The position numbers were made by a program, and so were the translations under genes. From G963668605 sp963668605 (GTDB lineage Bacteria > Acidobacteriota > Terriglobia > Bryobacterales > Bryobacteraceae), in NCBI GenBank assembly GCA_963668605.1, contig OY764903.1:4154001-4218000 (forward strand): a stretch of DNA of 64,000 nt, read 5' to 3'. The notes under the pieces were generated by a model that was not told the origin of the DNA, did no database searches, and worked only from the letters and a program-made list of their open reading frames with translations. Every line of letters starts with the position of its first letter. Within the stretch, counting starts at the first letter, position 1. Below are positions 7,756 to 16,967 of this stretch, piece by piece.

Positions 7756-10185
7756 TTAACGATGCGAAACCACAAGGCCCATTGTGCTCGCGGCAGTGTA
7801 TTGGAATCCAGGCTCGACGGCCAAGCCGAGCGGAAAGCCCGCGGCTCCCTCGTAATACTCATCTCTGAACGGAGTGAACGTGGATCCATCGGTCGATTTC
7901 CATAGAAGCACGCTCGTTGTTCCAGAAGGCGACGCCGCGCCCGCTACCCAAAGCGTGTCGTTCGTCGCCGCTAAGCGGCCGGGATTCGGCACACCTAGTT
8001 TGTTGACCGTGATGCCGCCGGGGCTGCCGACCGGACTTCCGGTGTCCGCGTGGTCGAGCCGGAAGAGACCGTCCGGCAAGGCCACGAACAGCTTGCTGGT
8101 ATCCGCCATGACCGCAAAACTTCCCGTGGCACCGGCGCCGAGGGGTTTGTTCCAGATCAAGGTCCAGTTTTGCCCGGCGTCCCGCGAACGCCAGACGCCG
8201 GTGCTTCCATCATAGAAGTAGACGAGTGAGGTCCCGGCGGGCCACTCGAACGGCGTCCCTTTCTTTGGCAGCGAACCGAGGTTTGGTCCTGCGGAGACCT
8301 TGATCCAATTTCCACCAGCAGCTAGGCGCCAAAGGCCGCTCTGCTCGACCGCGGCCAGAACCACCAGTGAACCGGACACCCGCTCGACTTCAACTCCATG
8401 CGCAGGCTTGCCACCGGTTGCTTCTTTCAGCGCCTTTCCATCGGCTCCTTTGCACTGCGACCATGAGCGGCCGGCAGGGTCGTAGGACCAGATGTCGGTA
8501 GCGGTGGCCACGTAAACGCGACCGCTCGCGGCATCAACGTCGATGTCGGAGACCGTTGGCTTGGCTGCATTGGGCGGACGCGTGCAATAGGCCACTGACT
8601 CCGCGTGGTCGTGCGAAACCCAGAGCCCGTTGTCGGTGTCGCCGACATAGACCCAACCCGGATGGCGCGGGTCGACTGCGACGGCGTTGAGAACCGCGGC
8701 GCCAAGTCCGACGACTGCGGGCTCCCATGTACTGCCTCCGTCAAGTGTGCGCCAGATACCCATCTGCCCGACGACATGAATCTTTTCAGTGTTGCCGGGA
8801 TCGATGAGAATCTGATCGATGGCGAACACAGGGCCGTCGAGCCGTTTGGTCGCCGCCCAACCCGGCGGGAAACCTTCGCCCTTGGCCGGATCCACTCGCC
8901 AATAGGTCTCGCCATTGCCCGCGGCCAGGATGGTACTTACCTTGGTCGTCGCCGCGCTACTGATGTTGATCCATTTGAATCCCGACGCGGCCTGCGCGTT
9001 CGCGCACTTCATCATGGTTGTGTAACGCCCGCTGTCGCCGATCTGCTCGGGTCGCGCATTTCCGACGACAAGCACGTGGTTGCCGCCGCTCACGTAGCCG
9101 TCAATGGCAGACCAACTCGCCGTCTTGCTTCCGAGAGCGAGATCGGTCCACGCAGCGCCAGGCGCTGCCGCGGATGCGTTCTTGAGCCGTAGAATCCCGG
9201 CGGTGTTCGCGGCCACATACAGATCCCCATTCAGTGCGATAAGCTCCTCGGGTTTGCCGGGAGCGGAAGTGCCGCTGAACAGCGCCGCCGCGCCCGTCGT
9301 GGTGCATCGATACACGCCCTTTCCTTCGATGGCGGCGTAAAGGACTCCGTTGTCGAGGATCAGCGAACGAACGATTTTGCCGGTGAGTGCCAGTGCGGTC
9401 CACGTTACGCCACCATCGGTCGATTTCTTGATGCCGGTCAAAGTACCCAGGTAGATCGTCTTTGCGTTGCCTGGATCGGTTGCAATCAGCCGGCCGACGC
9501 GGCGCGGGTAGTCTGTACTATTCGCCTCCACGGCCAAGTCCGCTCCGGAGGAAAGGGGCACCCATGTTGCGCCGTTATCCACCGACTTCCAGAAATTTCC
9601 GTTGCTGTTCCCGCCGCTCACACCATAGAGCGTGCCGGAAGCCCGATGACAAATGATCGAGGCCACGGCTCGGCTGCTGGCCGCCTGCACAAGTCCGCGC
9701 GAGGACTGGAACCACGTCTCGCCCCCATCGAGGGATCGCTGGAAACCGGCGACGTCGCCTCCAGCCACCATGGTTCCGTCAGCCGCTCGTACAATGGCAT
9801 TGATCTGGCCTCCGCCATGCAAACCGGATGGGTGCGATATTCCTCGTGGACGTGCGTGCAATCTGGCGCTCCACGTAACGGCGCCAGAGGCGTCTGAGGC
9901 GCCAATCTGAAACTCGTAGGATTTGAGATTCTGGAGCCCTGTCACGGTATAAGCGGTGGGACTGGCAGGCAGGTTTGTGATGGAAACCCAAGGCTCGGAA
10001 GCATTGGAGGTGCGGTAGCGCACCTGGAGTCTTGTGAAACTGCCCGCGGCCGGACGCCAGTTTAGCGTCATCTGATGATTTCCGGGCACGGCCGGTGTAG
10101 CGGCCCAAGTGGGTGCGGCGGCCAGCGTGAACGCCGGCGAAAGCATGACGACGATGCAGGCGCGCGCTAAGATCTTGCTTGCCAT
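7756..10185 (-). CDS. Secreted Fn3 plus BNR/sortilin-type beta-propeller protein
   Basis: 809 residues. There is a signal peptide (LARACIVVMLSPAFTLAAAPTWA), then a fibronectin type III domain at about residues 33-113, then a long propeller. The propeller has Asp-box-like BNR motifs: SLDGGETW, SVDNGATW, STDGGVTW, TLDGGSTW, SRDAGQNW and STDGSTF. This is the repeat signature of GH74, VPS10/sortilin and WD40/YVTN-type photosystem stability-factor-like propellers. Glycosidase activity is possible but no catalytic residues can be assigned by eye. It lies 48 bp downstream of the TonB receptor stop on the same strand, so the two may form a glycan- or peptide-binding pair. Confidence 0.8.
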   Translation of the reverse strand: MASKILARACIVVMLSPAFTLAAAPTWAATPAVPGNHQMTLNWRPAAGSFTRLQVRYRTSNASEPWVSITNLPASPTAYTVTGLQNLKSYEFQIGASDASGAVTWSARLHARPRGISHPSGLHGGGQINAIVRAADGTMVAGGDVAGFQRSLDGGETWFQSSRGLVQAASSRAVASIICHRASGTLYGVSGGNSNGNFWKSVDNGATWVPLSSGADLAVEANSTDYPRRVGRLIATDPGNAKTIYLGTLTGIKKSTDGGVTWTALALTGKIVRSLILDNGVLYAAIEGKGVYRCTTTGAAALFSGTSAPGKPEELIALNGDLYVAANTAGILRLKNASAAAPGAAWTDLALGSKTASWSAIDGYVSGGNHVLVVGNARPEQIGDSGRYTTMMKCANAQAASGFKWINISSAATTKVSTILAAGNGETYWRVDPAKGEGFPPGWAATKRLDGPVFAIDQILIDPGNTEKIHVVGQMGIWRTLDGGSTWEPAVVGLGAAVLNAVAVDPRHPGWVYVGDTDNGLWVSHDHAESVAYCTRPPNAAKPTVSDIDVDAASGRVYVATATDIWSYDPAGRSWSQCKGADGKALKEATGGKPAHGVEVERVSGSLVVLAAVEQSGLWRLAAGGNWIKVSAGPNLGSLPKKGTPFEWPAGTSLVYFYDGSTGVWRSRDAGQNWTLIWNKPLGAGATGSFAVMADTSKLFVALPDGLFRLDHADTGSPVGSPGGITVNKLGVPNPGRLAATNDTLWVAGAASPSGTTSVLLWKSTDGSTFTPFRDEYYEGAAGFPLGLAVEPGFQYTAASTMGLVVSHR

Positions 10186-10233
10186 TGTCCCCTCACCTAT
10201 AGAGTGCTTGCGGCGCTTAGTGCGCGAACCGGC

Positions 10234-13200
10234 TCAAAACCGGAATTCCAAAGCAAACTGGGCCTGCCGCATCGTCCCGTTGATATCGCTGATCGTGGCG
10301 ACGGTGTTCACGTTGGAGATATTTGTATCTGGAGCGGCCCAATTGGGATGGTTCATAAGGTTGAAGACATCCACGCGGAAGGAGATCTGTTTGCTTTCGC
10401 GAATTCGGAAGCTCTTCGCCATGCTCCCGTTCCAAAGGTTCTTGCCGGGGCCGACGATGATGTTGCGTCCGGCGTTGCCGTAACGCGGCAGACCGGTGGT
10501 GGGGTCTGTAGCCGGCGGGACTGCAAATGCCGCTGGATTAAACCATCTTTGGGGACCCCGCGCGCTTCCAGGAAGCGCAGAGCTGACGCCGTACACCACG
10601 TCAGGCCTGTTGTTAGCGTTGAAATTGCCGCTGTTGGTGTAGTCAGGAGTGAGATACCGTCCGGTCGAGTAAAGCCAGATCGCGCTCAGACGCCAACCTC
10701 CGACGGCGGCATTGAGCCAGGGCGAGATGCCCGCGCCGAACTTTTTCCCGCGGCCTAATGGAAGTTCCCAGGTGAAGTTGGCATTGATCTGATGGCGGCG
10801 GACATAATCGCTGTTAGCGCGGTCGCGCCCAAGGTTTTCGACGTCTAACAGAGAGCTGCTTGCGGTCTGGCCGACGTCGTCGAGTCCCTTGGCCCAGGTC
10901 CAGTTGAACTGGTAGGAGAGGCCGCGGGCGAAACGCCGCCGGAACTGTGTCTGCATCGCGCTGTAAATAGAATTGCCATCCGCTTGTTTGTAATTGACGG
11001 CAGCGCCTCCGAACGTCGCCTGATACTTCTTGACTACTGCGCCGGTGACGGGATCTATCCGGGACATGTTCAAGTTGATACTACGGAACAGATGCGTGCC
11101 CTTGTTGCCAATGTAAGCCACGCTGAGCACGCCGTTCGAACCCAGATCGCGCTCAATCGTAAAATGCCATTGCTGATTGCTGGGAAGGCGGAAATCTGGT
11201 TCGTATCCGGACGGAATGATATTGGCCGACGCTCCCGCGCCGGGGTAAGGGTTTTCCAAGGTGATGCTTGGAACGCCGTTCGTGATCGTCTGGCTGAAGT
11301 TGAACAGGCTGGCAAAAGGCGGGTTGGGCCCCAGGTTTATGGCAATGTACTGCTGAGGCAGACGGCTGTAAAAGATTCCATACCCGGAGCGGACCAACCA
11401 CTTGCCATCGCCGAAGGGATCCCAGGAGAAGCCGACTCGCGGTCCCCAGTTGCGGAGCATATTCTTTACCAGCCGCCGCGAATCGTATCCTACGCTCGAG
11501 CCACAGACCAAGGGAAATTTGAAATTGCCTTTTCCATCGCTCAGCCTGGAGACGACATCCGGCAGAAATTCGCTGGTAGGCAACTGCCCGTCACTGCAAG
11601 CCACCACGATTCCCCCGCCTTGTACAAGCGGAGTGAACATGGCGAGCCGGTCGCGCTGCTCAAGCGGGTGGAGGTGCATCTCATTGCGCACTCCGACGGT
11701 GAGGGTAAAGTTGCGCCTGATCCGCCAATCGTCCTGAGCGAAAAACGAATAATCCGGCTGGATCAAGAGCGTCTTGTTTTGCAGGGGCGTCAATTGGGTT
11801 TGGTTCGGCACTCCGATCATGAAATCGGCGAAGGAATAACCAGTTGACCGCGCCGCATTGGAACCGTTGAAGGACATTGTTCCGTTACCGTTGTTCTCGA
11901 AGAGGTAGTTGAGGTATGTTCGCCGACCCTCGAAGCCGGCTTTGATCTGATGTCCGGCGCGCATCGTGGTCACGGTCTCGGAAAGAGTAAAGATGTTGTT
12001 GGTGATTGACGAGAGGTTAGCCGCAGTGCCGGCGTTGGAGGAATAATTTAGATCGCTGAACGCGTCGGTGCCGGTAAGGCTAATTTTAGGCATCGGCGGC
12101 ACGATGGGAGAAATGGCCGGTACCAGTCCCTTTATTCCGACCGTTTCCGGCGTCGGATAGCCCGTATTGACGTAATCGTTGAATTTCGAAAGATTGGAAG
12201 CGCCCACGCGCAACTCATTCACGGTTCTGGGGCCCAGAGGAGCCGTCCAGCCCAGCATCCCGTTCCGCCCGTGAAGCGGCGAGCTCTTGCCCATATTGGG
12301 GAGCCCAAACAGTCCGGGACTATAGCCTCCCGCGTTGTAATACGTGAGGCGCGCGGAAAGAGACTGGCTGCGGGGAAGCAGGTGGTCCCCCCTGAGCGTG
12401 AACTGATCATTGCTGCTGGTCGATTGGACAGAACGAACGGAGTTGTTCGCCAGGCCCGGCAAGTTGGGACTCGGGTAGAATGCTTTCAGATTCAGTGCCG
12501 TCTGGCTGATACGTGTGCCTCCCATGTAAAGGTCCAGGCGGTTATCGGGAATGACGGGCCTGCCTGTGGCTAAGGGATCACGCAACTGGATACGTGGAAG
12601 CAGCGAAGAAAAATCGCCTTTCCAGAAAGCGTCGGCAGGCACAGTCGCTACCCGCGTCTCACTGCCGTTTTGTCGAAGCGCTTCGTAGTTGAAAAAGAAA
12701 AACGTGCGGTTGTGGCCGTTGTAGCGGGGCAACACAACAGGACCGCCGAACGAGCCGCCCAATTGGTGCCTGCTTAGCGGAGCCGGATCCTCCGTGGCAA
12801 ACGGGTCGCGGGTCATCAGCGCGGTTCCACGATAGTACTCGAAGAGGCTGCCGTGAAACTTGTTCGTTCCGCTCCTCGACACCATGATAATGTTGGCTCC
12901 CCCTTGCCCGTACTCGGCGGGCGCGACTCCGGAAACGACTTTGAATTCCCGGATCAGGTCGACCGACAGCGGGATTGCTGAAACGTTCTGATAGGAGTAG
13001 TTGTTGGAGACTCCGTCCACGCTGTATTCGTTTGAGTAGGACCTGTTGCCATTCAGCGCCACTGACCCGAGATCGTAGTTATTGCTGGAATCTTTGTAGT
13101 CCACCGCGCCGGCGGCAAGAAAGACAAGCTGGTTGTAATCGCGACCGTTGAGCGGAAGGTCTTCGATCTGTTCGCGCGTGATGGTCGACTGTACTGAGGG

Positions 13201-13590
13201 TGTGTGATCCAGCGTCGCCGCCTCGGAGGTCGCGGATACCGTGACCGTTTCCGCGACACCGCCGACTTGCATGGCCACGTTGCGGACGACGTTGTCGCTC
13301 GCATAGACCTGAAGCCGTTCAATGCTAACCGCCCGAAAGCCGATCTTCTCAACGTTGAGCGCATAAATCCCCGGCTGCAGAGGATACAACGAGTACTGGC
13401 CTTCCGGACTGGAGGTTGCAGTGGTTTTCCAGCCGGTTTCAACCTGCGTTGCGGTCACCGAAGCCGCGGGAATCACGGCGCCCGAGGCATCCGTCACGGT
13501 TCCCAAAATGCGAGCCGCTGTGCTCTGGCCGTAAAGGGCGAGTGAGGAGAGCAGGAGCGGCAACAGCAAAAGCCTCGATAAGTTCCGCAT
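10234..13590 (-). CDS. TonB-dependent receptor, Oar-like, with carboxypeptidase-regulatory domain
   Basis: 1118 residues. There is a signal peptide (MRNLSRLLLLPLLLSSLALYGQ), then a carboxypeptidase regulatory-like / Ig fold at about residues 25-110 (ARILGTVTDASGAVIPAASVTATQ). The plug domain is near 130-240 (TITREQIEDLPLNGRDYNQL), followed by a long outer-membrane beta-barrel that ends in the aromatic C-terminus FALEFRF. This architecture is expanded in Acidobacteriota, where dozens of paralogs per genome are common. The ligand is unknown; the propeller gene downstream suggests a glycan or peptide. A candidate promoter lies about 180 bp upstream of the start. Confidence 0.93.
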   Translation of the reverse strand: MRNLSRLLLLPLLLSSLALYGQSTAARILGTVTDASGAVIPAASVTATQVETGWKTTATSSPEGQYSLYPLQPGIYALNVEKIGFRAVSIERLQVYASDNVVRNVAMQVGGVAETVTVSATSEAATLDHTPSVQSTITREQIEDLPLNGRDYNQLVFLAAGAVDYKDSSNNYDLGSVALNGNRSYSNEYSVDGVSNNYSYQNVSAIPLSVDLIREFKVVSGVAPAEYGQGGANIIMVSRSGTNKFHGSLFEYYRGTALMTRDPFATEDPAPLSRHQLGGSFGGPVVLPRYNGHNRTFFFFNYEALRQNGSETRVATVPADAFWKGDFSSLLPRIQLRDPLATGRPVIPDNRLDLYMGGTRISQTALNLKAFYPSPNLPGLANNSVRSVQSTSSNDQFTLRGDHLLPRSQSLSARLTYYNAGGYSPGLFGLPNMGKSSPLHGRNGMLGWTAPLGPRTVNELRVGASNLSKFNDYVNTGYPTPETVGIKGLVPAISPIVPPMPKISLTGTDAFSDLNYSSNAGTAANLSSITNNIFTLSETVTTMRAGHQIKAGFEGRRTYLNYLFENNGNGTMSFNGSNAARSTGYSFADFMIGVPNQTQLTPLQNKTLLIQPDYSFFAQDDWRIRRNFTLTVGVRNEMHLHPLEQRDRLAMFTPLVQGGGIVVACSDGQLPTSEFLPDVVSRLSDGKGNFKFPLVCGSSVGYDSRRLVKNMLRNWGPRVGFSWDPFGDGKWLVRSGYGIFYSRLPQQYIAINLGPNPPFASLFNFSQTITNGVPSITLENPYPGAGASANIIPSGYEPDFRLPSNQQWHFTIERDLGSNGVLSVAYIGNKGTHLFRSINLNMSRIDPVTGAVVKKYQATFGGAAVNYKQADGNSIYSAMQTQFRRRFARGLSYQFNWTWAKGLDDVGQTASSSLLDVENLGRDRANSDYVRRHQINANFTWELPLGRGKKFGAGISPWLNAAVGGWRLSAIWLYSTGRYLTPDYTNSGNFNANNRPDVVYGVSSALPGSARGPQRWFNPAAFAVPPATDPTTGLPRYGNAGRNIIVGPGKNLWNGSMAKSFRIRESKQISFRVDVFNLMNHPNWAAPDTNISNVNTVATISDINGTMRQAQFALEFRF

Positions 13591-13772
13591 TTCAAAATCC
13601 TCTCTTACGAGCTATTAGGCTCTGAACAACTTTTAAGAATACTCAACGCGGCCGCACCTGGCTGATCAGTCGGGGTACGCCTCGATCTCGCCAGGCATGC
13701 CTGCTTGCACGCTTTAATCGGACTCTCTTCGGCATGCAGCAAACGATTGCTTTAACGTTACCTGTTTTCATC

Positions 13773-13802
13773 AAGATACTTGACTCTCTGCAATGGTGTC
13801 AA
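13773..13802 (-). promoter_or_regulatory. Candidate sigma-70 promoter of the TonB receptor gene
   Basis: On the minus strand TTGACA (13802-13797) is followed after 18 bp by TATCTT (13778-13773). The same stretch contains TTGAC and GTCAA as inverted repeats 12 bp apart (13780-13802), which could be an operator. Assignment is by consensus only. Confidence 0.4.
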
Positions 13803-14082
13803 GGGTAAGGGAAAGGGGAGTTGTGACGTTGATCCGTCGATGAGAAGCGTCCGAGGGGGCGAGCGGCAGATTGACTAAGGGGCCGAGGCCCTTGAATCAA
13901 GACGGGGAGAGCGATGATCGCTGAAGGCGCCACCACAGCGAGGCGGCGGGAATAGCGGCGGCGGGTACGCCCTGACGCACTCCTCGTCGCAGGTTGTGCG
14001 ATTTAGCGGCCGCGCTGCGGCAAAAAGCATCATTCACTCACTAGAGACCGCCAGCCTATTTTACTGAAAGTAAACGTGAAAA

Positions 14083-14111
14083 TTGAAGGGGTTGTGGGGT
14101 TGTGCTACGCT
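14083..14111 (+). promoter_or_regulatory. Candidate promoter of the mre operon
   Basis: TTGAAG and TACGCT are separated by 17 bp and lie about 80 bp before the mreB start. The match to consensus is moderate. Confidence 0.3.
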
Positions 14112-14191
14112 TGAGGTGGACTTCTCAGCGCGAGTCCTCGCACGAATTTTTAATCGGGCAAGAGTGTAGCAGGAGTATCTAAAACCGTTCC

Positions 14192-15217
14192 ATGAACGTT
14201 CGTTCTCTTTTCAGCCTGTTCTCCTCCGATCTCGCCATCGATCTGGGGACCGCTAATACTCTGGTGTACGCCAAAGGCAAGGGGATTGTTGTCAACGAAC
14301 CCTCCATTGTGGCGATCAACAAGACGAATGGCGAAGTGGAAGCAGTCGGCAAGGAAGCGAAGGAGATGCTGGGCCGGACGCCCGGCAACATCGTCGCCAT
14401 CCGGCCGATGAAAGACGGCGTGATCGCCGATTTCAAAGTGACCGAGCGCATGCTGAATTACTTTATTCAGAAAGCGCACGGACGCAAAATGCTGGTGCAT
14501 CCACGCATCGTCATCGGTGTGCCCAGCGAGATCACCCAGGTGGAAAAGCGTGCGGTAATCGATTCGGCTTATCGCGCCAAAGCGAGCGAAGTGCATCTGG
14601 TGGAGCAGGCGATGGTAGCGGCGATCGGCGCTGGCCTCCCGATCACCGAGCCTTCCGGCAACATGGTGGTCGACATCGGCGGCGGCACAACGGACGTGGC
14701 CGTGATTTCGCTATCGGGCATCGTCTATTCGCGCTCGGTGCGGGTGGCGGGCAACGAGATGGACGACGCCATCATGCAGTTCCTGAAGCGCAAGTACAAC
14801 CTGCTGATTGGCGAGCGTACTGCGGAGGCGATCAAGCTCGGACTTGGGTCGGCCTACCCCCTGGATAAGCCGATCACGATGGAAGTGAAGGGCCGGCATC
14901 TGATTGAGGGCGTGCCGAAAACCGTCTCGATCGACGACAGCGAAATCCGTGAAGCGCTGTCGGAATGCGTGGCCACGATTCTGAATGCGATCCGCGTGGC
15001 GCTTGAACGCACTCCGCCGGAGCTGAGCGCGGACATCAGCGACCGCGGTATTGTTCTGACGGGTGGCGGCGCGCTGTTGAAGAACCTGGACAAGCGCATT
15101 CGCGAGGAGACCGGACTGCCCGTCTCGATCGCCGAAGACCCGCTGGCCTCGGTTGTGTTGGGAACGGGTAAGATGTTGACGGACTTCAAGCTGCTGCGAC
15201 GCGTCGCGATCGACTAA
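14192..15217 (+). CDS. mreB: Rod shape-determining actin homolog MreB
   Basis: 341 residues, normal length. The actin-fold ATPase motifs are clear: phosphate-1 DLAIDLGTANTLVYAKGKGIVVNEPS, phosphate-2 MVVDIGGGTTDVAVISL at about residue 155, and adenosine motif GIVLTGGGALLKNLD near 285. It forms membrane-associated filaments that position the elongation machinery. The N-terminal MNVRSLFSLFSS is a plausible membrane-binding amphipathic helix. It is the first gene of mreB-mreC-mreD-mrdA-rodA. The closest purine-rich ribosome site (GCAGGAG) is further upstream than usual, but the start fits family alignments. Confidence 0.98.
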   Translation: MNVRSLFSLFSSDLAIDLGTANTLVYAKGKGIVVNEPSIVAINKTNGEVEAVGKEAKEMLGRTPGNIVAIRPMKDGVIADFKVTERMLNYFIQKAHGRKMLVHPRIVIGVPSEITQVEKRAVIDSAYRAKASEVHLVEQAMVAAIGAGLPITEPSGNMVVDIGGGTTDVAVISLSGIVYSRSVRVAGNEMDDAIMQFLKRKYNLLIGERTAEAIKLGLGSAYPLDKPITMEVKGRHLIEGVPKTVSIDDSEIREALSECVATILNAIRVALERTPPELSADISDRGIVLTGGGALLKNLDKRIREETGLPVSIAEDPLASVVLGTGKMLTDFKLLRRVAID

Positions 15218-15250
15218 CGGAGCTGGCGCGGGGCTGGCGCGACAAGACTC

Positions 15251-16420
15251 ATGGAGCTGTTTCTAAACCGGTACCGGAACCTGACCGTGCTTCTGCTGGT
15301 CTTGTTCGGCCAGTTGCTGCTGCTAGCCTGGCAGGTGCGCGGAAACCAGGAGGCACGGTTGATCCGGATCTGGGCGGTGACCACCGTCACACCAGTCGCC
15401 CGGGTGATCGAAACCGTGCGCAGCCACACCGTGGGTTTCGTGCAGGACTACTTCGTGCTGATGAATGCGAACAACGAGAATCGCAGGCTGAAGGCGGACG
15501 TCGACCGGCTCAAACTCGAAAATCAATTCCTCAGAACGGAACTCTCAACGGCGGACCGCGCCCGTTCGCTGGCGGCCTTTCAATCGCGCACGCAGAGCCG
15601 GATGCTGGCGGCGCGGATCATCGCCACCGGGACCGGCGCGAACTCGAAGATGGTCTATATCGACCGTGGATCGAACAGCGGAGTGATGCGCGGAATGGCC
15701 GTGATTACTCCCGACGGCATCGTAGGGCGTGTGCTGGCTGCATATCCGATCGCCTCGCAGGTGTTGCTGATGACGGATTCGACGTTTGCCGCGGGCGTGA
15801 TCTCGCAGAAGAACCGTGTCCACGGTACGCTCAAAGGGCAAGGGCACGCGACCTGCCTGGTCGACTACGTGCAGAACGAAGAGAAGGTGGAAGTGGGCGA
15901 GTGGTTCTACACGTCAGGTGACGATCGGGTGTTTCCGAAAGGGATGCCGGTGGGCATCGTGAAAGTCGTGCGTGCGGGCCGGACATTCAAAGAGATCTAT
16001 CTTCAGCCAAGCGGCTCGCAGAACGGCCTGGAAGAGGTACTGGTGGTGCTCGAAGGAATTCACCAACAGATTCCCGAGGCCACGCAACCGGCCGCGCCGG
16101 GCACCCATCTGACAGCGCCGCCTCCGCCGGATGTGAGCGCGCCGGCCACATCGACGCCGGGTTCCGGTGCGCTGAGCACCGATGCGGACCGCCTGCGGGA
16201 GCGTTACAAAGCAGTAGGTGCGGCGCAGGGACACGTCTTTGGAGACGGCGGCGTACCAAACTTCAACCTTGTGCCGAAGCCGGCGGCGCAGCCACAGAGC
16301 GCTCCGCCCAATACTACTCCGCCTCCTTCACAACCATCGCAGCAACAGAAGCCGCCGCAGCAACCACAGCAGCAGCAACCACAGCCGCAAAAGCCACAGC
16401 AGCAGCCACTGCCCCAATGA
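15251..16420 (+). CDS. mreC: Rod shape-determining protein MreC with Pro/Gln-rich tail
   Basis: 389 residues. There is one N-terminal membrane helix (LTVLLLVLFGQLLLLAWQV), a coiled coil (NANNENRRLKADVDRLKLENQFLRTEL, about residues 75-105), then the periplasmic MreC beta-barrel domain with VYIDRGSNSGVMRGMAVITPDGIVGRV and GHATCLVDYV. MreC scaffolds MreD and PBP2. About 100 extra residues at the C-terminus are rich in Pro, Ala and Gln and end in nearly pure Gln/Pro, well beyond the core family length. Its stop overlaps the mreD start by ATGA. Confidence 0.95.
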   Translation: MELFLNRYRNLTVLLLVLFGQLLLLAWQVRGNQEARLIRIWAVTTVTPVARVIETVRSHTVGFVQDYFVLMNANNENRRLKADVDRLKLENQFLRTELSTADRARSLAAFQSRTQSRMLAARIIATGTGANSKMVYIDRGSNSGVMRGMAVITPDGIVGRVLAAYPIASQVLLMTDSTFAAGVISQKNRVHGTLKGQGHATCLVDYVQNEEKVEVGEWFYTSGDDRVFPKGMPVGIVKVVRAGRTFKEIYLQPSGSQNGLEEVLVVLEGIHQQIPEATQPAAPGTHLTAPPPPDVSAPATSTPGSGALSTDADRLRERYKAVGAAQGHVFGDGGVPNFNLVPKPAAQPQSAPPNTTPPPSQPSQQQKPPQQPQQQQPQPQKPQQQPLPQ

Positions 16421-16950
16421 ACGACTTCAGTGACCAGATTCTGATGCAGCGGCCGGGCAAGAGCCGAGCCTCGCGCTACCACGCCGCGGTGATGGTGGTG
16501 ATCTCGCTGCTGGCGATTTTTTTCCAGGTTTATGTTCCGTTGTTCCTGCCCTACCTTTCTTATCTGGAACTGCCGCTGCTCGTCACGGTCTATTTTTCGC
16601 TAATGCGCAGACAGCCAATCGCGGGCATTTTTATCGGGTGCGGGATCGGATTGATGCAGGATTCGCTCTCGCACCAGCCGATTGGAATGTTCGGCATCGT
16701 AAAGACGCTGGTGGGGTACTTCGCGGCTTCGGTGAGCATGCGCTTCGACGTCGAGAATCCGCTGATCCGCGCGATTCTGGGCTTCTTCTTTTTCTGCTTT
16801 CACCAAGCCTTTTATTGGGTATTGACAAGCGCGCTGTTGGGACAAAACACGGCCTTCGACTTCCAGCAGACGATGATCTTCGGGCTGCTGAATGCCGCCG
16901 TAGCGCTGCCGCTCTTTCATCTTTTAGATAAGATGAAAGGAGCGGCGTAG
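16417..16950 (+). CDS. mreD: Rod shape-determining membrane protein MreD
   Basis: 177 residues, mostly hydrophobic, with about five membrane segments (for example AAVMVVISLLAIFFQVYVPL, LPLLVTVYFSLM, FIGCGIGLMQDSLSHQPIGMFGIVKTLVGYF, GFFFFCFHQAFYWVL). The GxxxGLxQDSLSxxPxGxFG motif is the MreD hallmark. It links MreC to the cell-wall synthase complex. Its start overlaps the mreC stop by 4 bp and mrdA follows after 17 bp. Confidence 0.92.
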   Translation: MNDFSDQILMQRPGKSRASRYHAAVMVVISLLAIFFQVYVPLFLPYLSYLELPLLVTVYFSLMRRQPIAGIFIGCGIGLMQDSLSHQPIGMFGIVKTLVGYFAASVSMRFDVENPLIRAILGFFFFCFHQAFYWVLTSALLGQNTAFDFQQTMIFGLLNAAVALPLFHLLDKMKGAA

Positions 16951-16967
16951 GGAGCCGTTCTCCGTCC

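Larger units (their letters stand above)
13591..14191. other. Divergent intergenic region between the TonB receptor gene and mreB
   Basis: 600 bp without a supported gene. It holds the candidate minus-strand promoter near 13773-13802 and a candidate plus-strand promoter for the mre operon: TTGAAG (14083-14088), 17 bp, TACGCT (14106-14111). No RNA gene or repeat array is visible between them. Confidence 0.5.
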